From Enterobacter wuhouensis (GTDB lineage Bacteria > Pseudomonadota > Gammaproteobacteria > Enterobacterales > Enterobacteriaceae): a stretch of DNA of 64,000 nt. The stretch is from contig NZ_SJOO01000003.1 in assembly GCF_004331265.1 (NCBI RefSeq), positions 310,001 to 374,000 on the forward strand, given 5' to 3'. Made by a program: the position numbers and the translations under genes. This document shows positions 21,372-31,359 of the stretch, in pieces. How positions within the stretch are numbered: the first letter of the stretch is position 1; every line of letters starts with the position of its first letter. Under the pieces are notes generated by a model. That model was not told where the DNA came from. It searched no databases and saw only the letters and a list, made by a program, of their open reading frames with translations.

Positions 21372-22661
21372 TTAGCTGAACAGCGAGTAGAAAATAGCGG
21401 AGATGGCAATCAGGCCCATAATCACAACGAACACGTTGCTGATATGGCCGCTGTATTTACGCATCGCAGGCACTTTCTGAATCGCGTACATCGGCATCAG
21501 GAACAGAATCATCGCGATAACCGGGCCGCCCAGGGTTTCAATCATGCCCAGGATGCTTGGGTTCAGGGTCGCTACCGCCCAGGTGGTGAGCAGCATGAAC
21601 AGCGCAGTGATTTTGTTCAGCTTGTTGATTTCAATGCTCTTACCTTTACCGCGCAGAGATTTAATCACCATACCGTTGAAGCCTTCACGTGCGCCCAGGT
21701 AGTGGCCCAGGAAGGATTTGGTGATAGCGATAATCGCGATGATCGGTGCCATCCACGCAATCAGCGGTGCGTTAAAGTGGTTTGCCAGGTAAGACAGGAT
21801 AGAGATGTTCTGCTCTTTCGCCGCCGCCAGATCCGCAGGGGAGAGGCTCAGCACGCAGCTGAAGACGAAGAACATCACGGTCAGAACCATCATCACGTGA
21901 GCGCGCGCCAGGATGCTGGAGCACTTCTTCTCTGCACCGTTGCCGTACTCTTCACGCTTCGCAACCGCGAAGGAGGAGATGATTGGCGAGTGGTTGAAGG
22001 AGAACACCATTACCGGAATTGCCAGCCACAGCGTCAGCAGCAGGCCGTTACCGGTCGCGGATGCGCTGCTCATGGACAGGGTTTCCAGCGCCGCACCGTT
22101 CCACTGTGGGATCAGGTAGCAGGCCAGGACCATCAGGGCGGCAACAAACGGGAACACCAGAATGCTCATCGCTTTAACGATCATCTGCTCGCCGAAGCGC
22201 ACGATGGTCATCATGCCGACGATCAGGATCAGAGACAGAATGGCGCGCGGTGGCGGCGTCATCTGCAGCTGGTGCGTCATGAAGCTTTCAACGGTGTTGG
22301 TGATGGCGACGCTGTAAACCAGCAGAATCGGGTAAATGGCGAAGAAGTAGAGCAGGGTAATCAGTTTACCTGCGCCGATGCCGAAGTGCTCTTCAACCAC
22401 TTCCGTAATGTCTTCGCCCGGATTTTTACCGGACAGCACGAAGCGGGTCAGGCCGCGGTGTGCAAAGAAGGTCATCGGGAAAGCGATGATCGCCATGATG
22501 ATCAGCGGGATCAGGCCGCCGACGCCTGCGTTGATAGGAAGGAACAGTACACCAGCGCCGATTGCCGTGCCGTAAAGGCCAAGCATCCACATGGTATCCG
22601 TTTTGCGCCAACCGCTTCGGGAATCAATCGAAGCAACGGTGCTGGTTTGAGTGGTTTCCAT
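21372..22661 (-). CDS. sdaC: Serine/proton symporter SdaC
   Basis: Inner-membrane serine importer of the HAAAP family. 429 residues from the ATG at 22661, chosen because [11 protein letters not shown] matches E. coli and an AGGAGAT ribosome site precedes it. Eleven or so hydrophobic segments; [16 protein letters not shown] is the first, helix-breaking transport segment. First gene of sdaC-sdaB; the long upstream gap is AT-rich. Confidence 0.97.
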   Translation of the reverse strand: METTQTSTVASIDSRSGWRKTDTMWMLGLYGTAIGAGVLFLPINAGVGGLIPLIIMAIIAFPMTFFAHRGLTRFVLSGKNPGEDITEVVEEHFGIGAGKLITLLYFFAIYPILLVYSVAITNTVESFMTHQLQMTPPPRAILSLILIVGMMTIVRFGEQMIVKAMSILVFPFVAALMVLACYLIPQWNGAALETLSMSSASATGNGLLLTLWLAIPVMVFSFNHSPIISSFAVAKREEYGNGAEKKCSSILARAHVMMVLTVMFFVFSCVLSLSPADLAAAKEQNISILSYLANHFNAPLIAWMAPIIAIIAITKSFLGHYLGAREGFNGMVIKSLRGKGKSIEINKLNKITALFMLLTTWAVATLNPSILGMIETLGGPVIAMILFLMPMYAIQKVPAMRKYSGHISNVFVVIMGLIAISAIFYSLFS

Positions 22662-23119
22662 CTGTATCTCCTGGAGGAAGCAAATTGTCAGGTTTCTAGT
22701 CAAATCCGATGAAAAAGTGCCTGACGGTAATATGAAATTCGTTCAGTGACGGTTTTTTAATAATTTTCGCCCGTAACTATTGGCGGGCGGAAAGATACAT
22801 TCAAGTTATGAATCCTTCAGTGATCCTGATCCCAAATGCAATAATCCACTCTCTATGTGGGCATGTTTAGACCATTTATCTGTTAAAAAAACATCAAAGA
22901 GAATTTACGGGCGCGAAGGCTACCATTAACGACATGTAGCCTGAAAGACTGGGCCGTAAGTTAGGAGACTTACGCTGTAAAGAAATGGCTTTATAGGATT
23001 TTGTGGCAGGTAATTTTGATTAAGGCTGATAATTTACGGTTTGTCATTCCAGGTAATCGTTTGCGTTGGGGATGGATTTGTAAATGACATAGAAGATGCT
23101 AATGAATTGCATCAGTAAT
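22662..23119. other. Gene-free sdaC upstream region
   Basis: About 460 bases between sdaC and the ppnN terminator. AT-rich and without a credible reading frame. It must hold the sdaCB promoter. Visible structure: a hairpin CGCCCG-N10-CGGGCG at about 22768-22791 and GTAAG-N8-CTTAC at about 22957-22974. No clear CRP site (TGTGA-N6-TCACA) was found. Confidence 0.5.
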
Positions 23120-23154
23120 AAAAAAGCCGGAACGCGTTGGACGCGATCCGGCTT
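23120..23154 (-). terminator. Rho-independent terminator of ppnN
   Basis: Read on the minus strand: AAGCCGGA, inner stem CGCG-TCCAA-CGCG, TCCGGCTT, then T-run. The T-run is on the minus-strand side and the hairpin is about 20 bases past the ppnN stop. Confidence 0.9.
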
Positions 23155-23172
23155 CAACGGAGGAGAAAAGCG

Positions 23173-24537
23173 TTATTTAATGATTTCGTAGCAAGGGATG
23201 TAGGCCGAACCCGGCAGCTTCATGCGGTGCTGAGCGACAAAGCCCTGCAGCATGTCATCCATGCGGCGCATCATCTCCGGGTCGCCGTGGATCTTATACG
23301 GCCCAAACTCTTCTATGGCGCGGATACCGACCTCTTTCACGTTACCCGCCACGATGCCGGAGAAGGCGCGACGCAGGTCGGCAGCCAGCACTTCCACAGG
23401 CTGGTCGGGATACAGTTTCAGGTTCGCCATATTCTCATGCGATGGCTCAAACGGGATCTGCAGATCCGGCGCGATGCGGATCGACCAGTTAAAGCTGTAG
23501 GCATCGCCGGTATCGCGACGGTTCTCTTTCACCAGCGGCATCGCTTTTTTCATCTGGCGGGCCACTTCCGCGGCATCGTCAATGATGATGCGATAGTAAC
23601 GACGCGCATCTTCACCAAGGGTGTGCACGATAAATTCGTCCAGCACGCGGAAGTAGTCGGCGCTCTCTTTCGGCCCGGTCAGGATCAGCGGCAGGACCTG
23701 GTTTTTGTTTGCCGGGTTCATCAAAATACCCAGCAGGTAAAGCAGCTCTTCTGCCGTGCCTACGCCGCCCGGGAAGATGATAATGCCGTGGGCGATACGG
23801 ACGAACGCTTCAAGGCGTTTCTCGATATCCGGCATGATGATCAGTTCATTCACCAGCGGGTTAGGCGGTTCAGCCGCAATAATGGACGGTTCGGTCATGC
23901 CGATGAAACGCCCTTCTTTATAGCGCTGCTGGGCATGACCCACCGCCGCCCCTTTCATTGGCGCTTCCATCGCACCCGGGCCACAGCCGGTGCAGATGTT
24001 AAGCTCGCGCAGGCCAAGCTGGGTGCCTACCCGGCGGGCATAGAGGTATTCAGTTTCGTTAATGGAGTGGCCGCCCCAGCAGACGACCATATTCGGCGCT
24101 TCGCCCACGTGCAGGGCACGGGCGTTGCGCAGAATAGAGAATACAAGGTTTGTAATATGGACGGAGCTTTCCAGGTCGAGGTGCTGGAAGCGCCCGGCAT
24201 TGTGGATCTGTCCGTTCACGAACAGAATGTCGCGCAGCACGGCAAACAGGTTGGCCTGCAGAGAGCGAATAATGCGACCGTCGACAAAGGCCTCTTCCGG
24301 CGGGTTGATGACCTCAAGCTTCACGCCGCGCTCGCGGCGCAGCACGTTGATATCAAAGCTTTCGAAGCGGGACAGCAGCTCTTTACTGTTGTCGGTCAGG
24401 CTTCCGGAGTTCAGTACGGCAAGTGAACAGTTACGAAACAGTTGATAAAGGTCGCTACTGGCCGTGCGTTTAAGCATGTCCACTTCCAGCTGCGACAACA
24501 TATCCATTGAGCCAAGCGGGCTAATATGTGTAATCAA
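23173..24537 (-). CDS. ppnN: Pyrimidine/purine nucleotide 5'-monophosphate nucleosidase PpnN
   Basis: Splits nucleoside monophosphates into base and ribose-5-phosphate; the E. coli enzyme is activated by (p)ppGpp, which links it to relA in this window. 454 residues, the E. coli (YgdH) length. Central LOG-like Rossmann domain with [22 protein letters not shown] and the hallmark [11 protein letters not shown]; flanking N- and C-terminal domains as in E. coli. Single gene with its own terminator. Confidence 0.96.
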   Translation of the reverse strand: MITHISPLGSMDMLSQLEVDMLKRTASSDLYQLFRNCSLAVLNSGSLTDNSKELLSRFESFDINVLRRERGVKLEVINPPEEAFVDGRIIRSLQANLFAVLRDILFVNGQIHNAGRFQHLDLESSVHITNLVFSILRNARALHVGEAPNMVVCWGGHSINETEYLYARRVGTQLGLRELNICTGCGPGAMEAPMKGAAVGHAQQRYKEGRFIGMTEPSIIAAEPPNPLVNELIIMPDIEKRLEAFVRIAHGIIIFPGGVGTAEELLYLLGILMNPANKNQVLPLILTGPKESADYFRVLDEFIVHTLGEDARRYYRIIIDDAAEVARQMKKAMPLVKENRRDTGDAYSFNWSIRIAPDLQIPFEPSHENMANLKLYPDQPVEVLAADLRRAFSGIVAGNVKEVGIRAIEEFGPYKIHGDPEMMRRMDDMLQGFVAQHRMKLPGSAYIPCYEIIK

Positions 24538-24653
24538 GTGAGCTCCTTACGGGACGATTATCGTCTTTCCCTGTTGATTACAATAGCCCTGGCTTATGAC
24601 GTTTCACAACACCCGGCGCGGAATACCGCCCGCATATTATGAAAATATTTATA

Positions 24654-25496
24654 TTACTGCCGGACTAGTCGCCCGGTGGCAGGCACAAAATCGGTATTGG
24701 TACGCCACGGGTTGATGTCCAGACCGCCGCGGCGGGTGTAGCGCGCGTAAACGCTCAGCTTTTCAGGCTGGCAGAAGCGCATGATGTCGTTAAAAATGCG
24801 CTCCACGCACTGCTCGTGGAATTCGTTGTGATGGCGGAACGACACCAGATAGCGCAGCAGCTTTTCCCGATCGATTTTCGGGCCGCGGTACTGGATCTGC
24901 ACCGAGCCCCAGTCCGGCTGATGGGTAATCAGGCAGTTGGACTTCAGCAGATGGCTGACTAGCGTCTCTTCAACAACCTTGCCGCTTGCCGCGTTTTCGA
25001 GGTAGTCGGTACTGAACTCGTAGCTTTCAACTTCAATGTCCTGATCGTCAATGCAGGCGCCGCTGAAGTGGGCGATGGGTTGCCCTTCCAGCTCGTGCAG
25101 GCGGTACAGCGAAACCGCTACGTCGCCCTGCGCGCAGGCGCGTAAATCCCGTTCCAGCGTGCGCTGTACGTCGTCCCAGCTGTCGAATTTGGTCTGGTTA
25201 AAGCTATTGAGATAGAGCTTGAAGCTTTTCGACTCGACCAGGTTAACGCTGGCGTAATCCAGCTCCACATGGCCGACGGCCACCTGCGGCAGGCCGCGAG
25301 CGTTAAGCCAGGACAGCTCGTATAGCGTCCAGATATCGCCGCCCACAAACGGCAGCGCGTCGGCGTGCAGGCCTAGCGGATCGCGGTTCAGGCTGCGCGG
25401 TACGCCCTGCAGCAGGCTTGCATCGTAGGTGTCGCGGTAGTCGGTCGATTTGCCCAGCGTTAAGCCGGTTAACGCCTGATGATTTTCGTAAGACAT
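24654..25496 (-). CDS. queF: NADPH-dependent preQ0 reductase QueF
   Basis: Reduces the nitrile preQ0 to the amine preQ1 in queuosine synthesis. 280 residues, the long two-domain (YqcD) type. Substrate motif [15 protein letters not shown] in the N-terminal half; catalytic cysteine in [14 protein letters not shown] around residue 189. Divergent from syd, with about 70 bases between. queE and queD are farther along in the window. Confidence 0.97.
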   Translation of the reverse strand: MSYENHQALTGLTLGKSTDYRDTYDASLLQGVPRSLNRDPLGLHADALPFVGGDIWTLYELSWLNARGLPQVAVGHVELDYASVNLVESKSFKLYLNSFNQTKFDSWDDVQRTLERDLRACAQGDVAVSLYRLHELEGQPIAHFSGACIDDQDIEVESYEFSTDYLENAASGKVVEETLVSHLLKSNCLITHQPDWGSVQIQYRGPKIDREKLLRYLVSFRHHNEFHEQCVERIFNDIMRFCQPEKLSVYARYTRRGGLDINPWRTNTDFVPATGRLVRQ

Positions 25497-25565
25497 GTTT
25501 CATAGCCACTTTACAGGTACACTTATGGGCTGAGTTTATCCTGTCTTACAAGAAGAGAGAAATCG

Positions 25566-26111
25566 GTGGATATCGAAACTGCAAATGCCCTTACGACCTT
25601 CACGACCCGCTACTGCGACGCATGGCATGAAAAGCAGGGTACGTGGCCGCAAAGCGCCGATCTTTATGGTGTGCCATCGCCATGCATTATCTCAACCCTT
25701 GACGACAGCGTACTCTGGCAGCCCAAACCCTTCACGGGTGAGCAGAATGTAAATGCGGTTGAACGCGCAATGGACCTTGTGGTACAACCAGCGGTTCATG
25801 CGTTTTATACCACGCAGCTAGCGGGGGATATGGCCGCGCGCTTTGCCGACATATCGCTGACGCTGTTGCAGACCTGGAGTGAAGACGACCTCCAGCGCGT
25901 TCAGGAAAACCTGATTGGCCATCTGGTCACGCAAAAACGCCTTAAGCTTTCTCCGACGCTCTTTATCGCTACCCTGGACAGCGAGCTGGATATTATTTCC
26001 GTCTGCAACCTGTCCGGAGACGTCGTTAAAGAGACGCTCGGCACCCGCAAACGCGACGTACTCGCCCCTTCACTTGCGGATTTCCTTAGCCAGCTTGAGC
26101 CTCTTCTGTAA
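25566..26111 (+). CDS. syd: SecY-interacting protein Syd
   Basis: Small acidic cytosolic protein that binds the cytosolic face of SecY and checks translocon assembly. 181 residues from a GTG start, the E. coli length, with [11 protein letters not shown] and [15 protein letters not shown] conserved. The start follows AGAAGAGAGAAATCG. csrB lies directly downstream, as in E. coli. Confidence 0.95.
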   Translation: MDIETANALTTFTTRYCDAWHEKQGTWPQSADLYGVPSPCIISTLDDSVLWQPKPFTGEQNVNAVERAMDLVVQPAVHAFYTTQLAGDMAARFADISLTLLQTWSEDDLQRVQENLIGHLVTQKRLKLSPTLFIATLDSELDIISVCNLSGDVVKETLGTRKRDVLAPSLADFLSQLEPLL

Positions 26112-26131
26112 TCCATGATGCTACTGCGTGT

Positions 26132-26149
26132 GTAAGAGATCTCTTACAA
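26132..26149. promoter_or_regulatory. UvrY (SirA) binding palindrome upstream of csrB
   Basis: TGTAAGAGATCTCTTACA is a perfect 18-base palindrome matching the UvrY site known upstream of enteric csrB. It ends 172 bases before the csrB 5' end. The region between holds further half-sites (CGCTTACAGAG, TTGTAAGAC) and is AT-rich. UvrY is the response regulator of BarA, encoded at 34033-36792. Confidence 0.9.
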
Positions 26150-26321
26150 GGTTTGTGAGACATCGCTTAAACATTCAGGATTGTCTCATCGGATTCATAT
26201 CATTATTGCCCTATTTTTCATTTGCTTATGGGGTTTTTGTGACTTTGTAGATGATGCGCTACTGCATACAGCGCTTACAGAGTGGGTTGTAAGACGAAGC
26301 GGAATAGCGGATTCTATCTCT

Positions 26322-26686
26322 GTCGACAGGATGCCGACACGAGAGACGAACATCAGGATGATGGCGTTTCTTACAAAGGACTCGTCAGGATGGCGCTGCA
26401 GGAAGGCTTCAGGATGAAGCAAAGTGGATATCGCAGGATGCGTAAGGGACACCTCCAGGAAGGAGAACGAGAGCCGGTCAGGATGGTCGGTGGGTCAGGA
26501 TGGCCAGGACGTTTCAGGATGAGACAAACACGTCAGGAAGATGTGTGCAGGATGCAAAAGGTTGACGGATGACCAGGCCTTCGGGCATCAGGAAAAGTTG
26601 TCACGGACGAGCAGGGAGCACGAATTGTAGCTGGAATGCTGCGAAACGAACCGGGAGCACTGTTTTTACAGTGCTCCCTTTTTTTA
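26322..26686 (+). ncRNA. csrB: CsrB small RNA (CsrA-sequestering)
   Basis: About 365 nt beginning GTCGACAGGATG and ending in a strong terminator. By eye it holds 23 GGA triplets, nine within CAGGATG, many in hairpin loops (CTTCAGGATGAAG, CGCAGGATGCG, TGCAGGATGCA). Each is a CsrA target, so one RNA sequesters many CsrA dimers and relieves repression of glycogen, motility and biofilm genes. The 3' part (GGAAAAGTTGTCA, GCTGGAATGCTGCGAAACGA) is almost identical to E. coli. Position between syd and yqcC is conserved. Controlled by BarA-UvrY and expected to respond to ppGpp. Confidence 0.97.
26653..26686 (+). terminator. Rho-independent terminator of csrB
   Basis: GGGAGCACTG-TTTTTA-CAGTGCTCCC followed by eight Ts. 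Ten-pair stem, ending the CsrB transcript 58 bases before yqcC. Confidence 0.95.
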
Positions 26687-26743
26687 TTTCTGCCTTCTGC
26701 AATGCTATGCTGCGCGCCGTTCATTTTTTCAGTTGAGGTTCCC

Positions 26744-27073
26744 ATGACGCAACACGATAGCGTTCGTGCTCAGTTGCACGCCATCGAGGCACGCCTGCGC
26801 CAACATCAGCTGTGGCAGGAAACTGCGCCGCAGCCAGAGGCGTTTGCAAGCACTCAGCCCTTCTGCCTAGATACGCTGGAGCCGTTTGAGTGGCTGCAGT
26901 GGGTATTGATTCCGCGCATGCACGCGCTGCTGGATGGAGGTCATCCTCTCCCGCAGGATTTTGCGGTTTCTCCTTATTATGAAATGGCGCTCGATGCATC
27001 GCATCCGGCGCGCCCGGTGATGCTGCCTGAGCTGGAACGCCTGGATGCGCTGTTTGCCGGTGATAATGCATGA
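26744..27073 (+). CDS. yqcC: YqcC family protein (DUF446)
   Basis: 109 residues from the ATG at 26744, chosen for the match to E. coli YqcC (MTQHDSVRAQL) and the GAGG ribosome site. Conserved features: STQPFCLDTLEPFEWLQWVLIPRMHALLD and FAVSPYYEMAL. No biochemical function known. The stop overlaps the truC start (ATGA), so it is translationally coupled to a pseudouridine synthase. Confidence 0.94.
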   Translation: MTQHDSVRAQLHAIEARLRQHQLWQETAPQPEAFASTQPFCLDTLEPFEWLQWVLIPRMHALLDGGHPLPQDFAVSPYYEMALDASHPARPVMLPELERLDALFAGDNA

Positions 27074-27855
27074 CGCTTGAGATCCTCTATCAGGACGAGT
27101 GGCTGGTGGCGGTGAATAAACCGTCGGGCTGGCTGGTGCACCGCAGCTGGCTGGACCGCGACGAGAAGGTCGTGGTGATGCAGACCGTACGCGACCAGAT
27201 CGGTCAGCATGTCTTTACCGCCCATCGTCTGGACAGACCAACCTCCGGCGTCCTGCTGATGGGGTTGTCCAGCGAAGCTGGGCGTTTGTTGTCTCAGCAG
27301 TTTGAACAGCACCAGATGCAAAAGCGCTACCACGCGATTGTGCGCGGCTGGCTGACGGATGCCGCCACGCTCGATTATCCGCTGGTGGAAGAGCTGGACA
27401 AAATTGCCGATAAATTTGCCCGTGATGACAAAGGTCCACAGCCGGCCGTGACGGATTACCGCGGGATGGCGACCGCGGAAATGCCCGTCGCCACCAGCAA
27501 ATTCCCCACCACGCGCTACAGCCTGGTTGAGCTTTTGCCTAAAACCGGGCGCAAGCACCAGCTACGCCGCCACCTTGCGCACCTGCGTCACCCGATAATC
27601 GGCGACAGCAAGCACGGCGATCTTCGCCAGAACCGCAGCGCGGCGGAACATTTTGGCTGTCATCGTCTGATGCTGCACGCAAGCGAGCTAAGCCTGACGC
27701 ACCCGTTCACCGGCGAGCCGTTGACTATCCGCGCGGGGCTGGATGACGTCTGGATGCAGGCGCTGTCACAGTTTGGCTGGCTTGGACAACTCCCCGAAAA
27801 TGAAAGGGTTGAGTTTGTCCCGGGCAACGTTCAGGATGAACAGCAGACGCAATAA
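27070..27855 (+). CDS. truC: tRNA pseudouridine(65) synthase TruC
   Basis: Makes pseudouridine 65 in tRNA-Ile and tRNA-Asp. 261 residues. RluA-family fold with catalytic aspartate D55 in AHRLDRPTSGVLLM and the C-terminal motif LPKTGRKHQLRRHLAH. Overlaps yqcC by ATGA and is followed 15 bases later by yqcA, so yqcC-truC-yqcA is one operon. Confidence 0.96.
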   Translation: MTLEILYQDEWLVAVNKPSGWLVHRSWLDRDEKVVVMQTVRDQIGQHVFTAHRLDRPTSGVLLMGLSSEAGRLLSQQFEQHQMQKRYHAIVRGWLTDAATLDYPLVEELDKIADKFARDDKGPQPAVTDYRGMATAEMPVATSKFPTTRYSLVELLPKTGRKHQLRRHLAHLRHPIIGDSKHGDLRQNRSAAEHFGCHRLMLHASELSLTHPFTGEPLTIRAGLDDVWMQALSQFGWLGQLPENERVEFVPGNVQDEQQTQ

Positions 27856-27870
27856 TGACGGGAGCAAAGC

Positions 27871-28320
27871 ATGGCTGAAGTAGGCATTTTTGTCGGCACG
27901 ATGTACGGCAATTCGCTGCTGGTGGCGGAAGAGGCAGAGGCAATCCTCGCGAACCAGGGCCATAAGGCCACGGTGTATGAAGATCCGGAACTGGCCGACT
28001 GGGAAAAATACAAAGATAAATACATCCTGGTGGTGACCTCCACGACCGGACAGGGCGACCTGCCGGACAGCATCGTGCCGCTGTTCCAGGGCATTAAAGA
28101 CCAGCTTGGCTACCAGCCTGACGTTCACTACGGCATCATTGCCCTGGGCGACAGCTCTTACGCCAATTTCTGCGGCGGCGGCAAGCAGTTCGATGCGCTC
28201 CTGCAGGAGCAGAGCGCCCAGCGCGTCGGCGAAATGCTGCTGATTGACGCGGGCGAACACCCGGAGCCAGAAAGCGAATCCAACCCGTGGGTTGAGCACT
28301 GGGCAACGCTGCTTAACTAG
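27871..28320 (+). CDS. yqcA: Flavodoxin YqcA
   Basis: Short-chain flavodoxin of 149 residues. FMN phosphate loop [13 protein letters not shown] at about 8-20; the isoalloxazine contacts lie in [13 protein letters not shown] and [15 protein letters not shown]. Electron partner unknown. Third gene of the yqcC-truC-yqcA unit; RBS GACGGGAGC. Confidence 0.94.
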   Translation: MAEVGIFVGTMYGNSLLVAEEAEAILANQGHKATVYEDPELADWEKYKDKYILVVTSTTGQGDLPDSIVPLFQGIKDQLGYQPDVHYGIIALGDSSYANFCGGGKQFDALLQEQSAQRVGEMLLIDAGEHPEPESESNPWVEHWATLLN

Positions 28321-28329
28321 TTTTGTAGT

Positions 28330-28362
28330 TTGTACGCCGGGTCAGGCGAAGCCGCCACCCGG
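28330..28362. repeat. REP element after yqcA
   Basis: GTACGCCGGGTCAGGCGAAG, then CCGCCACCCGGC: a palindromic unit of the enteric REP type, just downstream of the yqcA stop. Likely stabilises the 3' end of the upstream mRNA. Confidence 0.8.
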
Positions 28363-28648
28363 CAACAAAGCCGCACGAAAACCTCAATTCCGTGAACCAT
28401 CTTCCACTGCTTTGGGCTTATGCCCCAAACCGCGTCTCACTCCCCCTTCAATGTTGTGTCGATGCACGGTGAGGAAGAGCGCCACTCCTTCATATACTTT
28501 TCCCGTCAGTTACCCAATAAGGCAGCGCTTCACCATAAAACGGCCTTCAGCCGTACCAAAACTGCCGAACACTTATCTCTCATTCTGATTACCCTACAGG
28601 TGCTGTACAGAATGAACCAGGCGAAAGCTATGATTCAGGAGTGCAACT
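28363..28648 (+). other. gudP upstream region
   Basis: About 285 bases with no credible gene. It must contain the gud promoter. A 13-base dyad TACAG-GTG-CTGTA lies at 28595-28607, 41 bases before the gudP start, and a small hairpin ACGGC-CTTCA-GCCGT lies at about 28541-28555. Glucarate genes in E. coli are activated by CdaR, but I cannot confirm a CdaR site. Confidence 0.45.
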
Positions 28649-30004
28649 ATGAGTACATTAAGCCAGGCGGCGAGCAGCGCAGAGAAGCGCACTAACGCTC
28701 GCTACTGGATCGTGGTGATGCTGTTTATCGTCACGTCCTTCAACTACGGTGACCGCGCCACGCTATCGATTGCCGGCTCTGAGATGGCAAAAGATATCGG
28801 GCTTGATCCGGTCGGCATGGGTTACGTTTTCTCAGCGTTTTCGTGGGCCTATGTCATTGGGCAAATTCCCGGCGGCTGGCTGCTTGACCGCTTCGGCTCC
28901 AAACGCGTCTATTTCTGGTCCATTTTTATCTGGTCGATGTTCACCCTGCTGCAGGGCTTCGTTGATATCTTCAGCGGCTTCGGCATTATCATTGCGCTCT
29001 TTACCCTGCGCTTCCTGGTGGGCTTAGCCGAAGCGCCGTCCTTCCCCGGCAACAGCCGCATTGTGGCAGCCTGGTTCCCGGCGCAGGAGAGGGGAACGGC
29101 GGTGGCGATTTTTAACTCCGCACAGTACTTCGCAACGGTTATCTTTGCGCCAATCATGGGCTGGCTGACGCACGAGGTGGGCTGGTCGCACGTCTTCTTC
29201 TTCATGGGCGGGCTTGGGATCGTCATCAGCTTTATCTGGCTGAAGGTGATCCACGAGCCGAACCAGCACCCGGGCGTGAACAAAAAAGAGCTGGAGTACA
29301 TTGCCGAGGGCGGGGCGCTGATCAATATGGATCAGAAATCCGAAAAAGCAAAAGTGCCGTTCAGCCAGAAATGGGCGCAGATCAAACAGCTCGTCGGCTC
29401 GCGCATGATGATCGGTATTTATCTGGGCCAGTACTGTATCAACGCCTTAACCTACTTCTTCATTACCTGGTTCCCGGTTTATCTGGTGCAGGCGCGCGGC
29501 ATGTCGATTCTGAAAGCGGGGTTTGTCGCCTCGATCCCGGCTATCTGCGGCTTTGTGGGCGGGGTACTCGGCGGTGTGATTTCCGACTGGCTGATGCGCC
29601 GTACCGGTTCCCTGAATATCGCGCGTAAAACGCCGATTGTGCTCGGTATGCTGCTCTCCATGACAATGGTGTTCTGTAACTACGTCAGCGCGGAATGGAT
29701 GATTATCGGCTTTATGGCGATGGCCTTCTTCGGCAAAGGCATTGGCGCGCTGGGCTGGGCGGTGATGGCGGATACGGCACCAAAAGAGATCAGCGGCCTG
29801 AGCGGCGGCCTGTTCAACATGTTTGGCAACATCTCCGGGATTGTTACGCCAATCGCCATCGGCTACATCGTAGGTACGACGGGCTCCTTCAACGGTGCGC
29901 TGATCTACGTGGGGGTTCATGCCCTGGTGGCGGTGCTGAGTTACCTGGTGCTGGTGGGCGATATTAAACGCGTCGAGCTTAAACCTGTTGCGGAGCGTGG
30001 ATGA
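28649..30004 (+). CDS. gudP: D-glucarate/galactarate transporter GudP
   Basis: Proton-coupled uptake of glucarate across the inner membrane (major facilitator, anion:cation symporter family). 451 residues with twelve hydrophobic segments. Family motifs: [17 protein letters not shown] near residue 31, [12 protein letters not shown] after helix 2, and [22 protein letters not shown] in the second half. First gene of a tightly packed gudP-gudX-gudD run; the stop overlaps gudX. Confidence 0.96.
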   Translation: MSTLSQAASSAEKRTNARYWIVVMLFIVTSFNYGDRATLSIAGSEMAKDIGLDPVGMGYVFSAFSWAYVIGQIPGGWLLDRFGSKRVYFWSIFIWSMFTLLQGFVDIFSGFGIIIALFTLRFLVGLAEAPSFPGNSRIVAAWFPAQERGTAVAIFNSAQYFATVIFAPIMGWLTHEVGWSHVFFFMGGLGIVISFIWLKVIHEPNQHPGVNKKELEYIAEGGALINMDQKSEKAKVPFSQKWAQIKQLVGSRMMIGIYLGQYCINALTYFFITWFPVYLVQARGMSILKAGFVASIPAICGFVGGVLGGVISDWLMRRTGSLNIARKTPIVLGMLLSMTMVFCNYVSAEWMIIGFMAMAFFGKGIGALGWAVMADTAPKEISGLSGGLFNMFGNISGIVTPIAIGYIVGTTGSFNGALIYVGVHALVAVLSYLVLVGDIKRVELKPVAERG

Positions 30005-31344
30005 TGACAACGCAATCAAGCCCAATCGTGACTGATATGAAGGTCATTCCGGTAGCCGGTCAGGACAGCATGCTGCTCAACATTGGCGGCGCGCACAACG
30101 CCTGGTTTACCCGCAATATTGTGGTGCTCACCGACAGCGCAGGAAATTCCGGCGTGGGCGAAGCGCCGGGCGGGGAGGTGATTTACCAGACGCTGGTGGA
30201 GGCCATTCCGCAGGTGGTGGGGCAGGAAGTCGCCCGCCTGAACAAAGTGGTTCAGCGGGTGCATAAAGGCAATCAATCAGCAGATTTTGACACCTTCGGG
30301 AAAGGTGCCTGGACCTTTGAGCTGCGCGTGAATGCGGTTGCCGCGCTGGAGGCCGCGCTGTTGGATTTACTCGGCAAAGCGCTGAACGTGCCTGTCTGCG
30401 AACTGCTGGGGCCGGGCAAACAGCGCGATGCGGTGACGGTTCTCGGTTATCTGTTCTACGTGGGCGATCGCAATAAAACCGACCTGCCGTATCTGGAACG
30501 CTCCCCGGGCAACCATGAATGGTATCACCTGCGCCATCAGGAGGCGCTCTCCAGCGAGGCGGTAGTTCGCCTGGCGGAAGCCGCGCAGGACCGCTACGGC
30601 TTTAAAGATTTCAAGCTTAAGGGCGGCGTGCTCCCCGGCGAGCAGGAGATTGAAAGCGCGCGTGCGCTGAAAAAACGCTTCCCGGACGCGCGGATCACCG
30701 TCGATCCCAACGGCGCGTGGCTGCTGGATGAAGCGATCGACCTTTGCAAAGGTCTGGGGGACGTGCTGACCTACGCGGAAGATCCCTGTGGTGCCGAGCA
30801 GGGCTTCTCAGGCCGCGAGGTGATGGCGGAGTTCCGCCGGGCAACCGGCCTGCCGGTCGCCACCAATATGATCGCCACCAACTGGCGCGAAATGGGTCAT
30901 GCGGTCATGCTCAATTCGGTGGACATTCCGCTGGCAGACCCGCATTTCTGGACGCTTTCAGGCGCGGTGCGCGTGGCGCAGCTCTGCGACGAATGGGGTC
31001 TGACCTGGGGATGTCACTCTAACAACCATTTCGATATCTCGTTGGCGATGTTTACCCACGTTGGCGCGGCGGCACCGGGTAATCCGACCGCCATCGACAC
31101 CCACTGGATTTGGCAGGAGGGGGAAGCCCGCCTGACTCAAAACCCGCTGGAGATCAAAAACGGCAAAATTGCCGTACCGGATGCGCCGGGGCTGGGCGTG
31201 GAGCTTGACTGGGATCAGATCCACAAAGCGCACGAGGCGTATAAAAAGCTGCCGGGCGGCGCGCGTAACGACGCAGGCCCGATGCAGTACCTTATCCCCG
31301 GCTGGACATTTGACCGTAAGCGCCCTGTTTTTGGACGTCACTGA
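30001..31344 (+). CDS. gudX: Glucarate dehydratase-related protein GudX
   Basis: Enolase-superfamily paralogue of GudD; the E. coli protein has weak dehydratase activity. 447 residues from the ATG that overlaps the gudP stop; an immediately following ATG at 30004 is equally possible. Lysine motif FKDFKLKGG and the C-terminal histidine motif [14 protein letters not shown] are kept, as are metal ligands in VDPNGAW and YAEDPCG. It lies 15 bases before gudD and is about 70 percent similar to it by eye. Confidence 0.95.
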   Translation: MMTTQSSPIVTDMKVIPVAGQDSMLLNIGGAHNAWFTRNIVVLTDSAGNSGVGEAPGGEVIYQTLVEAIPQVVGQEVARLNKVVQRVHKGNQSADFDTFGKGAWTFELRVNAVAALEAALLDLLGKALNVPVCELLGPGKQRDAVTVLGYLFYVGDRNKTDLPYLERSPGNHEWYHLRHQEALSSEAVVRLAEAAQDRYGFKDFKLKGGVLPGEQEIESARALKKRFPDARITVDPNGAWLLDEAIDLCKGLGDVLTYAEDPCGAEQGFSGREVMAEFRRATGLPVATNMIATNWREMGHAVMLNSVDIPLADPHFWTLSGAVRVAQLCDEWGLTWGCHSNNHFDISLAMFTHVGAAAPGNPTAIDTHWIWQEGEARLTQNPLEIKNGKIAVPDAPGLGVELDWDQIHKAHEAYKKLPGGARNDAGPMQYLIPGWTFDRKRPVFGRH

Positions 31345-31359
31345 TAAAAGGATTGAACC

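Noticed and set aside
21030..22712. 560-residue reading frame antisense to sdaC and the 5' end of sdaB
   Set aside because: Rich in His, Gln and Arg, as expected for the reverse of a membrane protein gene; sdaC and sdaB are certain.
26195..26572. Short reading frames on both strands downstream of syd
   Set aside because: They overlap csrB and its control region; the repeated GGATG gives artificial Gly/Met/Arg-rich peptides.
26322..26600. CAGGATG repeats considered as a CRISPR-like array
   Set aside because: Units are only seven bases, irregularly spaced, and sit in hairpin loops. The locus and terminator identify csrB.
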